A stretch of DNA of 64,000 nt from Bacteroidota bacterium (GCA_029557895.1 JAKQHT010000024.1:37602-101601), one strand, 5' to 3'; numbered from the stretch's first letter, positions 41,531 through 54,200 are shown. Program-made: numbers and translations. Notes: generated by a model from the letters alone, not told the origin.

Positions 41531-42502
41531 TTACACATAAACTTCCAATAACGTAGCACCTTCGGACACAATTTGATATGTTGCCACACACGCAGGCATC
41601 AAAATGGTATCGCCTTTTTCCAAAGACTCGTCACCTTCATCGGTATGGATCACTGCAGCGCCATCCACACATATGTAGATGATGAAAGAATCATACCTGT
41701 TTTCCTTTTGAACGGGTTTGTCCAATTTTAAATAATTGGTTGTAAAATAGGGACAACTGACCATAGCATTGGTTTTATTCTTTCGACCGTCATAATCGAC
41801 CCTATAATCATCGGGCATGTCAAAACCGATAGCATCCAAAGCCAAATCATTGTGAAGTTCGCGCTCTTTGCCTTGGTCATCCTTGCGATCCCAATCATAT
41901 ACCCGATAGGTTATGTCACTGGTTTGCTGTATTTCGGCAAGCATCACTCCCGCACCAATGGCATGCACCCTTCCCACTTCAATAAAATAAGTATCGCCCT
42001 CTTTTACACTATCAAAATTAAGAATGTCCGTAAGTGTTTTTTGCTCAAGGTGTTCCAGGTACTGCCCTGGTGTTACTTTGCGGTTGAACCCCACTATCAG
42101 CTTGGCATCGTCATCGGCCTGCATCACATACCACATTTCGGTCTTTCCAAAGGAATTATGGCGTTTTGCGGCCAACTCATCATTGGGGTGTAACTGTATG
42201 GAAAGGTCTTCACGGGCATCGATGAACTTGATGAGCAACGGGAATTTGGAGCCGAATTTTTGGAAATTTTTTTCTCCAACCAAGGCTTCCCTGTAATTTT
42301 CCAAAACCGTCTTGAGCGATTGACCCGCCATTGGACCATTTTTCACAATGGATGCATTACCTTCAACATCGCTCACTTCCCAACTTTCGCCAATGTTTGG
42401 CAGGTTTGAGTTCTTGCCCAAAATGGTACGCAACTTTTGGCCGCCCCAAATTTTTTCCTTTAGAATGGGTTCAAATTTTAACGGATACAACTTGTGCTTC
42501 AT
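41531..42502 (-). CDS. manA: Mannose-6-phosphate isomerase, class I
   Basis: LKEKIWGGQKLRTILGK, LSIQLHPNDELA, GKTEMWYVM. Confidence 0.92.
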   Translation of the reverse strand: MKHKLYPLKFEPILKEKIWGGQKLRTILGKNSNLPNIGESWEVSDVEGNASIVKNGPMAGQSLKTVLENYREALVGEKNFQKFGSKFPLLIKFIDAREDLSIQLHPNDELAAKRHNSFGKTEMWYVMQADDDAKLIVGFNRKVTPGQYLEHLEQKTLTDILNFDSVKEGDTYFIEVGRVHAIGAGVMLAEIQQTSDITYRVYDWDRKDDQGKERELHNDLALDAIGFDMPDDYRVDYDGRKNKTNAMVSCPYFTTNYLKLDKPVQKENRYDSFIIYICVDGAAVIHTDEGDESLEKGDTILMPACVATYQIVSEGATLLEVYV

Positions 42503-42509
42503 TGATTTA

Positions 42510-42920
42510 TCAGTTGCCGGAATAGGTTATAAAATTTCTCGGGGTTTCGTAAAGTGTGATTTCCAAAAGACTGGTAGCTTTCAGTCTTGGCTTTATCTTG
42601 TTGTATATCACCACGGCTATGTTTTCGGCAGTGGGAATCAAATCCTTGAAATCCGGCACATCGAGATTCAGGTTTTTGTGGTCAAAGGCATCTTCGACCT
42701 CTTCTTTTATAATGTCCTTCAAGGTCTTGATGTCGATGACATAGCCAGTGTCCGGGTCGATGGCATCTGTTACGCTCACAACCAATTCGTAGTTATGGCC
42801 GTGAAAGTTTGGGTTATTGCACTTGCCAAAAACCGTATCGTTTTTTTCATCGGTCCAATCTTTTCGGTATAGTCGGTGCGCAGCATTGAAATGCGCCCTT
42901 CTGCTAACGGTCGCTTTCAT
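42510..42920 (-). CDS. queD: 6-carboxytetrahydropterin synthase
   Basis: HFNAAHRLY, CNNPNFHGHNYELVVSV, DHKNLN. Confidence 0.9.
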   Translation of the reverse strand: MKATVSRRAHFNAAHRLYRKDWTDEKNDTVFGKCNNPNFHGHNYELVVSVTDAIDPDTGYVIDIKTLKDIIKEEVEDAFDHKNLNLDVPDFKDLIPTAENIAVVIYNKIKPRLKATSLLEITLYETPRNFITYSGN

Positions 42921-43443
42921 TTTTTCTCAAATCTATACGTTCGTAAAACTTATCAAAGATAATCTTGAACCATTCGGTATAAACTTCCGGATGCTGTTCT
43001 ATATCGGATTTTACTTTTTCGGGCGACATCCATTTCCAATCGGCTACTTCATCAGGGTTTATTGTTGGCACACCGCTATAATGGCCTATCAAAATGTGGT
43101 CGTACTCGTGTTCTGTCAGTCCGTTGTCAAAAGGTGCTTTGTAGATAAAAGAAAACACATCTTGCAGCGGCACAACAAAGCCCATTTCTTCCTCTAACCT
43201 GCGCTGTCCAGCGGCCACATTGCTCTCCCCCAAACGCTGGTGGCTGCAACAGGTATTGGTCCAGAGCTTCGGCGAGTGGTATTTGTGAGCAGCCCGTTTC
43301 TGGAGCATCAACTCGTTGTTGTCATTAAAAACAAATACCGAAAAGGCTCTGTGGAGCAAACCTTTTTCGTGAGCTTCCAGTTTGGGCATAGTCCCTATCT
43401 GTTCATCATTTTCATTGACGAGAATCACTATTTCTTCTTCCAT
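42904..43443 (-). CDS. idi: Isopentenyl-diphosphate delta-isomerase (type 1)
   Basis: GLLHRAFSVFVFNDNNELMLQKRAAHKYHSPKLWTNTCCSHQ. Confidence 0.93.
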   Translation of the reverse strand: MEEEIVILVNENDEQIGTMPKLEAHEKGLLHRAFSVFVFNDNNELMLQKRAAHKYHSPKLWTNTCCSHQRLGESNVAAGQRRLEEEMGFVVPLQDVFSFIYKAPFDNGLTEHEYDHILIGHYSGVPTINPDEVADWKWMSPEKVKSDIEQHPEVYTEWFKIIFDKFYERIDLRKNESDR

Positions 43444-44100
43444 AGCTTACAAAAGTACCACTAAAAAATAAATAATGATATACCTGTGGCGAAAACTAAA
43501 ATCGTTTTCAACTATATCACAATTTGATTATCCAAAATAAAAATTTGTGATCGATCGCTTCCATTTTCAAAAGTGTTTTGAATGCCAAGGATCACTAAAC
43601 TAATTGTCTGGTTTTATGTCAACAAATCTTATTTAAATTCTATAAGTATTAAAAGTGGCATCAAAGCCCCATTAGTCCCACCCATTGCATTCGGGTTACT
43701 ATTTTACCCAAAATCAATGTGTTACCAAACATTGATGTGCTATCAAAAGTTTGAAATAATTTTTAAAAGAAGGAACTTTACCCATAGTTCCAAATATTGG
43801 ATATAAGCAAGTTCTTTGCAAAACAATTGATCAAAATCAATTCACAGGCATGATCCGCACATCGTTCGGCATTACAATTATGACCACAATGGCAAACGTC
43901 ATATCGCCCCACCGCTCCAATAGTCATATACTTGGGATGCAAATATGGTGTATTCTTCTTTTTTTGGCATTTTTGCGACTCGGATTAATTTTTTTCAGAC
44001 AGAACATGCCCACCCCAAACCCCGAAAGTTATCTGGATATCCATTTCCAAAATTTGGCTATAAACATTTTCAAACGGGTTTTTAATCTTAAATTATAAAG

Positions 44101-44108
44101 TATCTTTG
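44101..44108 (+). promoter_or_regulatory. Candidate -7 box upstream of prfC
   Basis: TATCTTTG matches TAnnTTTG, 17 nt before the prfC ATG; -33 element weak. Confidence 0.4.
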
Positions 44109-44125
44109 CACCATTTTCAGAACCT

Positions 44126-45715
44126 ATGAGCTTTACAAAGGAAATCAACAGGCGAAGGACTTTCGGGATTATTTCTCACCCGGACGCCGGTAAAACCACC
44201 CTGACCGAAAAATTACTGCTTTTTGGCGGCGCCATACAAGAGGCCGGTGCCGTGAAGAGCAACAAAATCAAGAAAGGAGCCACCAGCGACTTTATGGAAA
44301 TTGAACGCCAACGCGGTATTTCTGTGGCCACTTCGGTTTTAGCGTTTGAATATAACGGATACAAAATCAACATTCTGGATACTCCGGGCCACAAGGACTT
44401 TGCCGAGGACACATTCCGAACCCTGACCGCAGTTGACAGCGTAATTGTTGTGGTGGACGTGGCAAAAGGTGTTGAGGAACAAACCGAAAAACTCGTCGAG
44501 GTGTGCAGGATGCGCAATATTCCGATGATTGTCTTTATCAATAAACTGGATCGTGAGGGCAAAGATGCCTTTGATCTTCTCGATGAAATAGAGCAAAAGC
44601 TCAAACTAAACGTAATACCTTTGAGTTTCCCGATAGGTATGGGATATGATTTTAAGGGCATTTATAACATTTGGGAAAAAAACATCAACCTCTTTAGCGG
44701 CGACAGTCGCAAAAATATTGAAGAAACTGTGGAAATATCGGATTTGCAATCCGACGAACTTGACACGCTCATCGGCTCAAAATCAGCCAACACCCTGCGT
44801 GAAGAGCTCGAATTAGTAGATGGCATCTATCCAACTTTTGACAAACAGTCCTATCTGGATGGCCATACGCAACCTGTGTTTTTTGGTTCGGCATTGAACA
44901 ATTTTGGTGTTCGTGAGCTTTTGGACTGTTTTGTGGAAATTGCCCCGAAACCCCGTCCAAAGCAAAGCGAAGAACGGCTGGTACAACCTGACGAAAAGGC
45001 ATTTACAGGATTTGTTTTTAAGATACATGCCAATATGGATCCTAACCACCGCGACCGATTGGCATTTGTGAAAATAGTTTCCGGCAAGTTTGAACGCAAC
45101 ACGCCATACCTGCACGTAAGACATGGCAAAAAGTTGAAATTCTCGAGCCCAAATGCGTTTTTTGCAGAAAAGAAAGAAATCGTGGACGTATCCTATCCGG
45201 GCGACATTGTAGGGCTGCACGACACGGGCAACTTCAAGATCGGAGACACGCTGACCGAAGGCGAAATCATTAATTACAAAGGGATTCCAAGCTTTTCGCC
45301 GGAACACTTTAGGTACATTAACAATGCCGATCCGTTGAAATCTAAACAACTCTTTAAAGGGATTGACCAACTTATGGATGAAGGTGTGGCACAATTGTTC
45401 ACGCTGGAACTCAATGGGCGCAAAGTCATCGGAACTGTTGGAGCTTTGCAATATGAAGTAATCCAATATCGGTTAGAACATGAATATGGTGCCAAATGCA
45501 CTTATGAAAACCTGAATGTTTACAAAGCTTGTTGGGTGGATGCCAAAGACCCAAAGAGCGAATCGTTCAAAGATTTTATGGCCGTAAAACAGCGCTACCT
45601 TGCCACGGACAAACAAGGACAGTTGGTGTTTTTGGCCGATTCTCAGTTTTCGCTTCAAATGACGCAGCAAAAATATCCTGACATAACCTTTCATTTTACT
45701 TCTGAATTTCGATAG
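44126..45715 (+). CDS. prfC: Peptide chain release factor 3
   Basis: FGIISHPDAGKTTLTEKLLLFGGAIQEAG. Confidence 0.95.
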   Translation: MSFTKEINRRRTFGIISHPDAGKTTLTEKLLLFGGAIQEAGAVKSNKIKKGATSDFMEIERQRGISVATSVLAFEYNGYKINILDTPGHKDFAEDTFRTLTAVDSVIVVVDVAKGVEEQTEKLVEVCRMRNIPMIVFINKLDREGKDAFDLLDEIEQKLKLNVIPLSFPIGMGYDFKGIYNIWEKNINLFSGDSRKNIEETVEISDLQSDELDTLIGSKSANTLREELELVDGIYPTFDKQSYLDGHTQPVFFGSALNNFGVRELLDCFVEIAPKPRPKQSEERLVQPDEKAFTGFVFKIHANMDPNHRDRLAFVKIVSGKFERNTPYLHVRHGKKLKFSSPNAFFAEKKEIVDVSYPGDIVGLHDTGNFKIGDTLTEGEIINYKGIPSFSPEHFRYINNADPLKSKQLFKGIDQLMDEGVAQLFTLELNGRKVIGTVGALQYEVIQYRLEHEYGAKCTYENLNVYKACWVDAKDPKSESFKDFMAVKQRYLATDKQGQLVFLADSQFSLQMTQQKYPDITFHFTSEFR

Positions 45716-45763
45716 GAAAGTATTTTTAAAAAATTCAAAACAACAAATTCCACAACACTTTCG

Positions 45764-45790
45764 TCCTGGATTTGCTTCAGGATTTTTTCA
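45764..45790 (+). terminator. Hairpin plus T-tract downstream of prfC
   Basis: TCCTG-GATTTGCTT-CAGGA followed by TTTTTTC. Confidence 0.5.
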
Positions 45791-46083
45791 GGAATATTTT
45801 GGACATATTGGTAAAATCCCAAGTTTATCATTCTTTCGAGATGCCGAAATAACCCCGAAAATCATCGGAACAGCATGACAAATGACAGTCCATCACACAA
45901 ACACAATACGGTGTTTTTTTGTCAATTATTCAATCTTTGACGTGCATTTCATCGAAAATTCAAATTTTTAAGTATTTTTTTATCAAATTATCATTACTTT
46001 TAATCCGATGAAGTTTTTGAAACTGGTTTTTAACAACTTTCATTCAACATAAAAATAGATTCAGACCCCAAATTGATCTACTT

Positions 46084-46320
46084 ATGGAAACTACTGACAA
46101 TGTATTCAGTAACAGAGATATTACTGTTACCTACGAACCCCGTGTTTGCATCAACGCCGAACGTTGCGCAAAAGAACTCTCAAATGTTTTCAGACATTCC
46201 GTCATCCCATGGATCGACCTTGACGGCGATACCACGGAACGCATCATCCGCCAAGTGAGGAAGTGTCCATCGGGTGCTCTCAAGTTTTCTTATAACAATA
46301 GTAACGATGAAGTAGCCTGA
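46084..46320 (+). CDS. Divergent 4Fe-4S mono-cluster (YjdI-like) protein
   Basis: VTYEPRVCINAERCAKELSNVFR...VRKCPSGALKF. Confidence 0.85.
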   Translation: METTDNVFSNRDITVTYEPRVCINAERCAKELSNVFRHSVIPWIDLDGDTTERIIRQVRKCPSGALKFSYNNSNDEVA

Positions 46321-46348
46321 CCAACTATGTTTTTTAATTTATTTGAAG

Positions 46349-46386
46349 AAAAAAATCCCTTTGAAGCGTTCTCAAAGGGATTTTTT
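46349..46386. terminator. Bidirectional rho-independent terminator
   Basis: AAAAAATCCCTTTGA-AGCGTTC-TCAAAGGGATTTTTT. Confidence 0.9.
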
Positions 46387-46390
46387 GGTT

Positions 46391-46708
46391 TTAGGCCTGT
46401 CCTGTTGGGCCAAAATTTAGTGGTATCGGAGGTTGTTCATAATCCTTGATTTCGCCGTGGTTTTTTTCAAACCTGCCCACATTGTCACCAAGTGCCTTGA
46501 GCAATCGTTTGGCGTGCTGAGGTGTCAATATTATACGGGATCTTACCTTGCTCTTGGGCGTGCCCGGCATGATGCTCACAAAATCGACAACAAATTCTGA
46601 TACAGAATGGTTGATGATGGCCAGATTGGAATAAATGCCTTCAGCGGTCTTTTCATCAAGTTCTATATTGATCTGCCCTTGTTTTGGTGCTTCGTTTTTA
46701 TCGTTCAT
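46391..46708 (-). CDS. DUF3467 domain protein
   Basis: GIYSNLAIINHSVSEFVVDFVSIMPGTPKSKVRSRIILTPQHAKRLLKAL. Confidence 0.85.
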   Translation of the reverse strand: MNDKNEAPKQGQINIELDEKTAEGIYSNLAIINHSVSEFVVDFVSIMPGTPKSKVRSRIILTPQHAKRLLKALGDNVGRFEKNHGEIKDYEQPPIPLNFGPTGQA

Positions 46709-46740
46709 ACTATTTCAATTTAAAAATTGGATTTGAAATA

Positions 46741-46875
46741 AAAAAGGCTGTCCCAATAGTGCTTACGCTTGTCTTTCCTCTTGTTTAGGAATCCCATAAC
46801 ATTGATTGTCAATGTTTATAAGAAGTTGAAACAAGTTTTCAACTTGACAAAAGTGAGCTTTTGAGACAGCCTTTT
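46741..46875. repeat. Imperfect inverted-repeat element, copy 2
   Basis: Ends AAAAGGCTGTCCCAATAGTG... and revcomp AAAAGGCTGTCTCAAAAGC...; nested AAGTTGAAA/TTTCAACTT hairpin. Confidence 0.7.
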
Positions 46876-46881
46876 CAGTTA

Positions 46882-49800
46882 TTAATTATAGTTCAGCTCT
46901 TCTTTCACTTTCATCATTTCATTGAACTCTTCTTTAGATCCCACAATGATGTGCTCGTAGCGCTTGACACCGGTTCCGGCAGGAATCCTGTGTCCTACAA
47001 TCACGTTTTCTTTAAGGCCTTCAAGGTCGTCAATCTTGGCACTTACCGCAGCTTCGTTCAACACTTTAGTGGTTTCCTGGAAGGAAGCCGCAGAAATGAA
47101 CGACTTGGTCTGCAACGAAGCTCTAGTGATACCTTGAAGTATAGGGGTGGCGGTAGCGGGTCTTGCGTCTCTTGCTACTACCAACTTGCCGTCTTCTCTG
47201 GTAAGTATGGAGTTTTCGTCCCTCAATTGACGGAGTGTGACGATCTGTCCAGCTTTTAGAGTTTTGGAATCCCCTGCATCTTCGACAACTTTCATTCCAA
47301 AGATCTTATCGTTTTCTTCGATAAAGTCTGACTTGTGAACCAATTGGTCCTCAAGGAAAATGGTGTCTCCAGAATCTATGATCTGTACTTTGCGCATCAT
47401 TTGTCTAACAACAACTTCAAAGTGCTTGTCATTAATCTTTACACCTTGCAAACGATAGACTTCCTGTACTTCGTTAACCAAATATTGCTGTACCGCAGAT
47501 GGCCCTTTGATGTTAAGGATATCATCCGGAGTGATAGAACCGTCAGATAACGGCATACCTGCTTTTACATAGTCGTTCTCTTGAACAAGGATTTGGTTAG
47601 AGAGTTTCACAAGATAGCGCTTCACTTCACCCAATTTGGATTCGATGACTATCTCCCTATTGCCTCGCTTGATCTTGCCAAAAGATACTACTCCATCGAT
47701 TTCACTCACAACGGCAGGGTTCGAAGGGTTACGTGCCTCAAAAAGTTCTGTCACACGTGGAAGACCTCCTGTAATATCGCCTGCTTTGGCCGACTTGCGT
47801 GGAATCTTCACCAACACCTTGCCAATATTGATTTTCTCGCCATCGTTGATCATCAAGTGCGCCCCGACCGGAAGGTTGTACGAGCGCAAGGTATTTCCCT
47901 TGGAATCCTCGATATGCAACGTTGGGATCAATTTCTTGTTCCTTGATTCTGAAATAACCTTTTCCTGGAATCCGGTCTGCTCATCTATTTCTACTTGGTA
48001 AGTGACACCTTGCTCGATGTTCTCGTAAGATACTTTACCTGCAAATTCAGAAATGATCACACCGTTGTATGGATCCCATGTACAGATAATATCGCCTTTG
48101 GATATTTTTTGCCCAGGTTTTACATAAATGTACGAACCATAAGGAATGTTATTTGTACTCAACACAATGCCTGTCTTGACATCAACCAATTTGAGTTCAG
48201 ATGTACGTGATATTACTACATCTACTTCATTGCCTTGGTTATCAGTTCCTTTGACCACTTTAAGGTCTTCAATTTCAGCGATACCATTAAATTTGGCTGC
48301 CAATTTGTTTTCTTCGGAAATGTTTCCGGCAATACCACCAACGTGGAATGTACGAAGTGTCAACTGTGTACCAGGCTCACCGATAGATTGTGCTGCGACA
48401 ACACCTACTGCTTCACCCATTTGAACCATTTTGCCGGTAGCCAAATTACGGCCGTAGCATTTGGCGCAGATACCTTGTTTGGCTTCACAGGTCAGTGCAG
48501 AACGTACGTCTATAGATTCGAGTGCGGACTCACCAATACGTTTTGCAATGTGGTCGTCGATATGTTCTCCAGCCTTGACCAAAATTTCTTCGGTCATTGG
48601 GTCATAGACATCGTTCAAGGAAGTTCTACCAACGATTCTGTCTTCAAGAGTTTCAATAATCTCTTCGTTTTTCTTAAGCGCAGAAACTTCGATACCTCTC
48701 AAAGTACCACAGTCATCACTATAAATGATAACATCCTGTGATACGTCGACCAAACGACGGGTCAGATAACCCGCATCGGCCGTTTTGAGCGCCGTATCGG
48801 CAAGACCTTTTCGGGCACCGTGGGTAGAGATAAAGTATTCCAAAATCGATAGTCCTTCCTTAAAGTTGGAAAGAATTGGGTTTTCAATGATCTCTCCACC
48901 ACCTGCATTGGATTTTTTGGGCTTGGCCATCAATCCACGCATACCCGTGAGCTGACGGATCTGTTCCTTTGAACCACGGGCACCGGAATCGAGCATCATA
49001 TATACGGAGTTAAATCCTTGTTGGTCCTCACGGATACGTTTCATTGAAAGCTCGGTCAACTCGGCGTTGGTTGAAGTCCAAATATCGATCACTTGGTTGT
49101 AACGCTCGTTATTGGTAATCAATCCCATGTTATAGTTGGTCATAATGGCATCAACTTCACTATTGGCTTTGTCGATCATTACCTGTTTTTGATCAGGGAT
49201 GATGATATCGCCCAAGCTGAATGAAAGACCGCCTTGGAAAGCGAATTTGTACCCCAAGTCCTTGATATTGTCAAGGAATTCTGCGGTTTCGGGCACCGAG
49301 GTCACTTTCAGAATGTGGCCAATAATATCACGTAGGGATTTCTTGGTCAATACCTGATTGATATAGCCTGCAGCCTGTGGTACTTTTTCGTTGAAAAGCA
49401 CGCGTCCTACAGTAGTCTCTATAATTTTTGGAGCTAGTTTTCCTTCGTCATTAAAATCGATGGCTCTAACCCTGATTGATGCATTGAGATCAACTTTCTT
49501 TTCATTATAAGCTATATTGACTTCTTCAAATGAATAGAATGTCAAGCCTTCGCCCTTAACCTTATGGTCTGCAGTTGATTTGCGTTCTTTGGTCATATAA
49601 TAAAGGCCAAGAACCATGTCCTGTGAAGGTACCGTTACCGGAGAACCATTGGCAGGGTTCAGAATGTTATGGGAGGCCAACATCAATAATTGAGCTTCCA
49701 AAATCGCTTCTGGGCCCAATGGCAAGTGTACCGCCATTTGGTCACCGTCAAAATCGGCGTTGAAGGCAGTACATACCAATGGGTGCAACTGAATGGCCTT

Positions 49801-51183
49801 GCCTTCAATCAATTTTGGCTGAAATGCCTGAATACCCAATCTGTGAAGTGTGGGGGCGCGGTTCAAAAGTACCGGGTGTCCTTTAAGGACGTTTTCGAGA
49901 ATATCCCAGACAACAGGTTCTTTCCTGTCGATAATTTTCTTTGCAGATTTTACGGTTTTTACAATACCTCTTTCAATTAATTTTCTTATGATGAATGGTT
50001 TGTAAAGTTCTGCAGCCATATTTTTTGGCAATCCGCACTCAAACAATTTTAGTTCAGGCCCAACGACAATTACCGAACGTGCAGAGTAATCTACACGTTT
50101 TCCGAGCAAGTTTTGACGGAAACGTCCTTGTTTCCCTTTTAGGGAATCTGACAAAGATTTCAACGGCCTGTTTGAATCTGTTTTTACGGCTGAAGCCTTA
50201 CGGGTGTTGTCAAACAATGAGTCCACAGACTCTTGCAACATACGTTTTTCGTTACGCAAGATTACCTCTGGTGCCTTAATCTCCACCAATCGTTTCAAAC
50301 GGTTGTTACGGATAATCACTCGACGGTATAGATCATTCAGATCTGAAGTTGCAAAACGACCACCATCCAACGGCACCAATGGGCGCAATTCTGGTGGAAT
50401 GACCGGTATGACTTTCATGATCATCCATTCCGGCAAGTTCTCACGATTTGCATTAGAATCGCGGAAAGCTTCGACCACTTGAAGGCGTTTTAGAGCTTCT
50501 GTTTTACGTTGTTTGGATGTTTCATTGTTTGCTTTGTGTCGTAGGTCATACGATAGTTCGTTCAAATCGATTCTTGCCAACAAGTCTATCAGGCATTCTG
50601 CTCCCATTTTGGCAATGAACTTGTTAGGGTCGCTGTCATCCAGATATTGGTTGTCCTGTGGCAATGAATCTGCAATGCTCAAATATTCTTCTTCTGTCAA
50701 GAAATCCAATTTTTGCAATGGCTCTCCGTCGATGTTTTTGGCAATACCTGGCTGAATGACCACATAACGTTCGTAATAGATGATCATATCCAATTTTTTG
50801 GACGGCAAGCCCAAAAGATAGCCAATCTTGTTTGGCAACGAACGGAAATACCATATATGGGCTACCGGAACTACCAAATTGATGTGTCCCACCCTATCGC
50901 GCCGTACTTTCTTTTCGGTAACTTCTACGCCACATCGGTCGCAGACAATACCTTTATAACGGATTCTCTTGTATTTTCCGCAAGCACATTCAAAATCCTT
51001 TACAGGCCCGAATATCCTTTCACAGAACAACCCGTCGCGTTCGGGCTTATGCGTTCTGTAGTTGATTGTTTCCGGTTTCAGGACCTCACCAAGGGATGCT
51101 GCCAAAATAGATTCCGGTGATGCCAAACCTATAGAGATTTTATTGAATCTCTGAACTGTATTTTTATCTTGTCTTTTTGCCAT
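46882..51183 (-). CDS. rpoC: DNA-directed RNA polymerase subunit beta'
   Basis: [15 protein letters not shown]; zinc-binding [22 protein letters not shown]. Confidence 0.98.
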   Translation of the reverse strand: MAKRQDKNTVQRFNKISIGLASPESILAASLGEVLKPETINYRTHKPERDGLFCERIFGPVKDFECACGKYKRIRYKGIVCDRCGVEVTEKKVRRDRVGHINLVVPVAHIWYFRSLPNKIGYLLGLPSKKLDMIIYYERYVVIQPGIAKNIDGEPLQKLDFLTEEEYLSIADSLPQDNQYLDDSDPNKFIAKMGAECLIDLLARIDLNELSYDLRHKANNETSKQRKTEALKRLQVVEAFRDSNANRENLPEWMIMKVIPVIPPELRPLVPLDGGRFATSDLNDLYRRVIIRNNRLKRLVEIKAPEVILRNEKRMLQESVDSLFDNTRKASAVKTDSNRPLKSLSDSLKGKQGRFRQNLLGKRVDYSARSVIVVGPELKLFECGLPKNMAAELYKPFIIRKLIERGIVKTVKSAKKIIDRKEPVVWDILENVLKGHPVLLNRAPTLHRLGIQAFQPKLIEGKAIQLHPLVCTAFNADFDGDQMAVHLPLGPEAILEAQLLMLASHNILNPANGSPVTVPSQDMVLGLYYMTKERKSTADHKVKGEGLTFYSFEEVNIAYNEKKVDLNASIRVRAIDFNDEGKLAPKIIETTVGRVLFNEKVPQAAGYINQVLTKKSLRDIIGHILKVTSVPETAEFLDNIKDLGYKFAFQGGLSFSLGDIIIPDQKQVMIDKANSEVDAIMTNYNMGLITNNERYNQVIDIWTSTNAELTELSMKRIREDQQGFNSVYMMLDSGARGSKEQIRQLTGMRGLMAKPKKSNAGGGEIIENPILSNFKEGLSILEYFISTHGARKGLADTALKTADAGYLTRRLVDVSQDVIIYSDDCGTLRGIEVSALKKNEEIIETLEDRIVGRTSLNDVYDPMTEEILVKAGEHIDDHIAKRIGESALESIDVRSALTCEAKQGICAKCYGRNLATGKMVQMGEAVGVVAAQSIGEPGTQLTLRTFHVGGIAGNISEENKLAAKFNGIAEIEDLKVVKGTDNQGNEVDVVISRTSELKLVDVKTGIVLSTNNIPYGSYIYVKPGQKISKGDIICTWDPYNGVIISEFAGKVSYENIEQGVTYQVEIDEQTGFQEKVISESRNKKLIPTLHIEDSKGNTLRSYNLPVGAHLMINDGEKINIGKVLVKIPRKSAKAGDITGGLPRVTELFEARNPSNPAVVSEIDGVVSFGKIKRGNREIVIESKLGEVKRYLVKLSNQILVQENDYVKAGMPLSDGSITPDDILNIKGPSAVQQYLVNEVQEVYRLQGVKINDKHFEVVVRQMMRKVQIIDSGDTIFLEDQLVHKSDFIEENDKIFGMKVVEDAGDSKTLKAGQIVTLRQLRDENSILTREDGKLVVARDARPATATPILQGITRASLQTKSFISAASFQETTKVLNEAAVSAKIDDLEGLKENVIVGHRIPAGTGVKRYEHIIVGSKEEFNEMMKVKEELNYN

Positions 51184-51261
51184 TTTCTTTTAGTGTTAAG
51201 TATCAGCGACAGTATTCAGTTCCTTATTTCGGAAACTGAATACTGGTTACTGCTCACTTTT

Positions 51262-54200
51262 TTATTCTTCCAATCTAATATCCAATCCCAAACCTTTTAG
51301 TTCGTGCATCAACACGTTGAAAGATTCAGGTAGTCCTGGTTCTGGCATAGGCTCACCCTTTACGATAGCTTCGTAAGTTTTTGCCCTACCTATAACGTCA
51401 TCAGATTTTACTGTCAAGATCTCACGCAAGGTCGCCGAAGCTCCATAAGCTTCAAGTGCCCAAACCTCCATCTCACCAAAACGCTGTCCGCCAAACTGGG
51501 CTTTACCTCCCAATGGTTGCTGCGTAATCAACGAGTATGGTCCGATAGAGCGCGAGTGCATCTTATCGTCAACCATGTGGCCTAGTTTCAACATATAGAT
51601 GACACCTACTGTTGCTGGTTGGTCAAAACGGTCGCCTGTGCCTCCGTCATAAAGATATGTGTGGCCAAAGCGAGGTATTCCTGCCTCGTCGGTCAATTCA
51701 TTGATTTGATCTAAAGTAGCACCGTCAAAAATTGGGGTTGCATAGGTGCGTCCCAATTTTTGCCCTGCCCAACCGAGCACGGTTTCGTAAATCTGGCCAA
51801 TGTTCATACGGGATGGTACACCAAGTGGGTTCAATACGATGTCCACAGGCGTTCCATCTTCGAGGAATGGCATATCTTCCTGACGGACGATACGTGCCAC
51901 GATACCTTTGTTTCCATGGCGTCCGGCCATCTTGTCACCAACTTTCAACTTGCGTTTTTTAGCGATGTAGACTTTGGCCAATTTGATGATACCGGCAGGT
52001 AGTTCGTCCCCTATGGATATGGTAAACTTCTCGCGGCGCAACGAACCTTGAAGATCGTTTTCTTTGATCTTGTAGTTGTGGATCAAATCGGCAATCAGTT
52101 CGTTGGTATGTTCATCCACTGTCCAGCTTCCGGAAGTCAGGTGTGTGTAATCATCCACGGCATTGAGCATCTTCAAGGTGTATTTCTTTCCTTTTGGAAT
52201 GATTTCCTCTCCCAAGTCGTTGTAGATTCCCTGTGCTGTTTTTCCATTGACAATGTTAAACAATTTGTCAACCAAAACTGCTTTTAGTTCGTCAAACTTT
52301 CTGTAATAGACAGCTTCAAGTGCATCGATATCTTCTTTGTCTTTGGCTCTCTTTCGCTTGTCTTTTACTGCTCTTGAAAATAGTTTCTTGTCGATAACGA
52401 CCCCTTGTAGTGATGGTGAAGCTTTGAGTGATGCATCTTTAACATCGCCTGCCTTGTCGCCAAAGATGGCCCTCAAAAGTTTTTCTTCAGGTGTTGGGTC
52501 AGATTCGCCTTTTGGCGTGATCTTACCGATCAAAATATCACCGGGTTTTACTTCTGCACCGATACGGATCATACCGTTTTCGTCCAAATCTTTGGTGGCC
52601 TCTTCGGAAACATTTGGAATGTCATTGGTCAATTCTTCATTACCCAATTTGGTATCTCGAACTTCCAATGAATATTCGTCAATGTGGATTGAGGTGAAAA
52701 TGTCATCGCGAACTACTTTTTCGGATATAACGATAGCATCCTCAAAGTTGTAACCTTTCCAGGGCATGAACGCCACTTTCATGTTACGTCCCAGTGCAAG
52801 TTCGCCATTTTGTGTAGCATATCCTTCACAAAGCACCTGTCCTTTTCTCACCTTGTCGCCTTTCCTAACAATAGGTTTGAGGTTTATGGATGTTCCTTGG
52901 TTTGTTTTCCTGAACTTGATCAAAGGATAGGTTTTGGTATCGCCATCAAAGCTGACCATCGCCTCTTCTTCGGTACGGTGGTACCTGATGATGATTTCGT
53001 TGGCATCAACATATTCCACGACGCCGTCACCTTCGGCATTGATCAATACTCGTGAGTCTGTAGCAACTTGACGTTCCAGTCCGGTACCGACTATCGGGGC
53101 TTCTGGGCGTAACAATGGTACTGCCTGACGCATCATGTTGGATCCCATCAAGGCCCTGTTTGCGTCATCATGTTCCAAGAAAGGAATAAGTGAAGCTGAT
53201 ATTGATGCCACTTGGTTGGGTGCAACGTCTGTGTAGTTTGCCTTTGTGGGCTCAACGACAGGGAAATCACCTTCATGGCGTGCAATGAGTTTTTCTTCGA
53301 TGATTTTTCCAATTCCATCCACACGGATGTTTGCTTGGGCTATCAACATGTCTTCCTCTTCTTCAGCGCTCAAATAAGTGGGTTCGTTCTTGATGTCAAC
53401 CACACCGTTCTCTACTTTGCGATATGGTGTTTCGATGAATCCCATGCCGTTTACTTTTGCGTAAACCGAAAGTGATGAGATCAAACCGATATTTGGACCT
53501 TCGGGAGTTTCGATGGGGCACAGACGGCCGTAATGTGTATAGTGTACGTCACGGACTTCAAAGCCGGCCCTTTCGCGGGAAAGTCCTCCAGGCCCAAGGG
53601 CTGAAAGACGGCGCTTGTGCGTGATTTCGGCCAGTGGGTTGGTCTGATCCATGAACTGTGACAATTGGTTGGTACCAAAAAATGAGTTAATGACAGAGGA
53701 CAGAGTCTTGGCATTAATCAAATCTATAGGTGTAAACACTTCATTGTCACGAACGTTCATACGTTCTCTGATGGTTCGTGCCATACGGGCCAAACCGATG
53801 CCGAACTGTTGTGAAAGCTGCTCGCCAACGGTGCGTACACGTCGGTTTGACAAGTGATCGATATCATCGATTTCTGCTTTGGAATTGATCAGTTCTATCA
53901 AATATTTTATGATGGTAATGATATCGACTTTGGTAAGTACTTGTTTGTCCATACCGATATCAAGACCCAATTTTTTGTTCATCCTGTAACGGCCAACTTC
54001 TCCAAGGGAATAGCGTTGGTCCGAGAAGAACAGTTTGTCAATGATGCCGCGAGCGGTTTCCTCATCGGGCGGCTCGGCGTTGCGCAATTGACGGTATATA
54101 TGTTCTACGGCTTCTTTTTCAGAGTTGGTAGGGTCTTTTTGCAATGTGTTGTAGATAATAGCATAGTCGCCTTGCTGTGCGCTCTCTTTGTGCAAAAGAA

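Noticed and set aside
43582-43806. 74-aa ORF between idi and prfC
   Set aside because: No promoter, family resemblance or coding-like composition; likely chance ORF. The 43850-44098 ORF is treated the same way.
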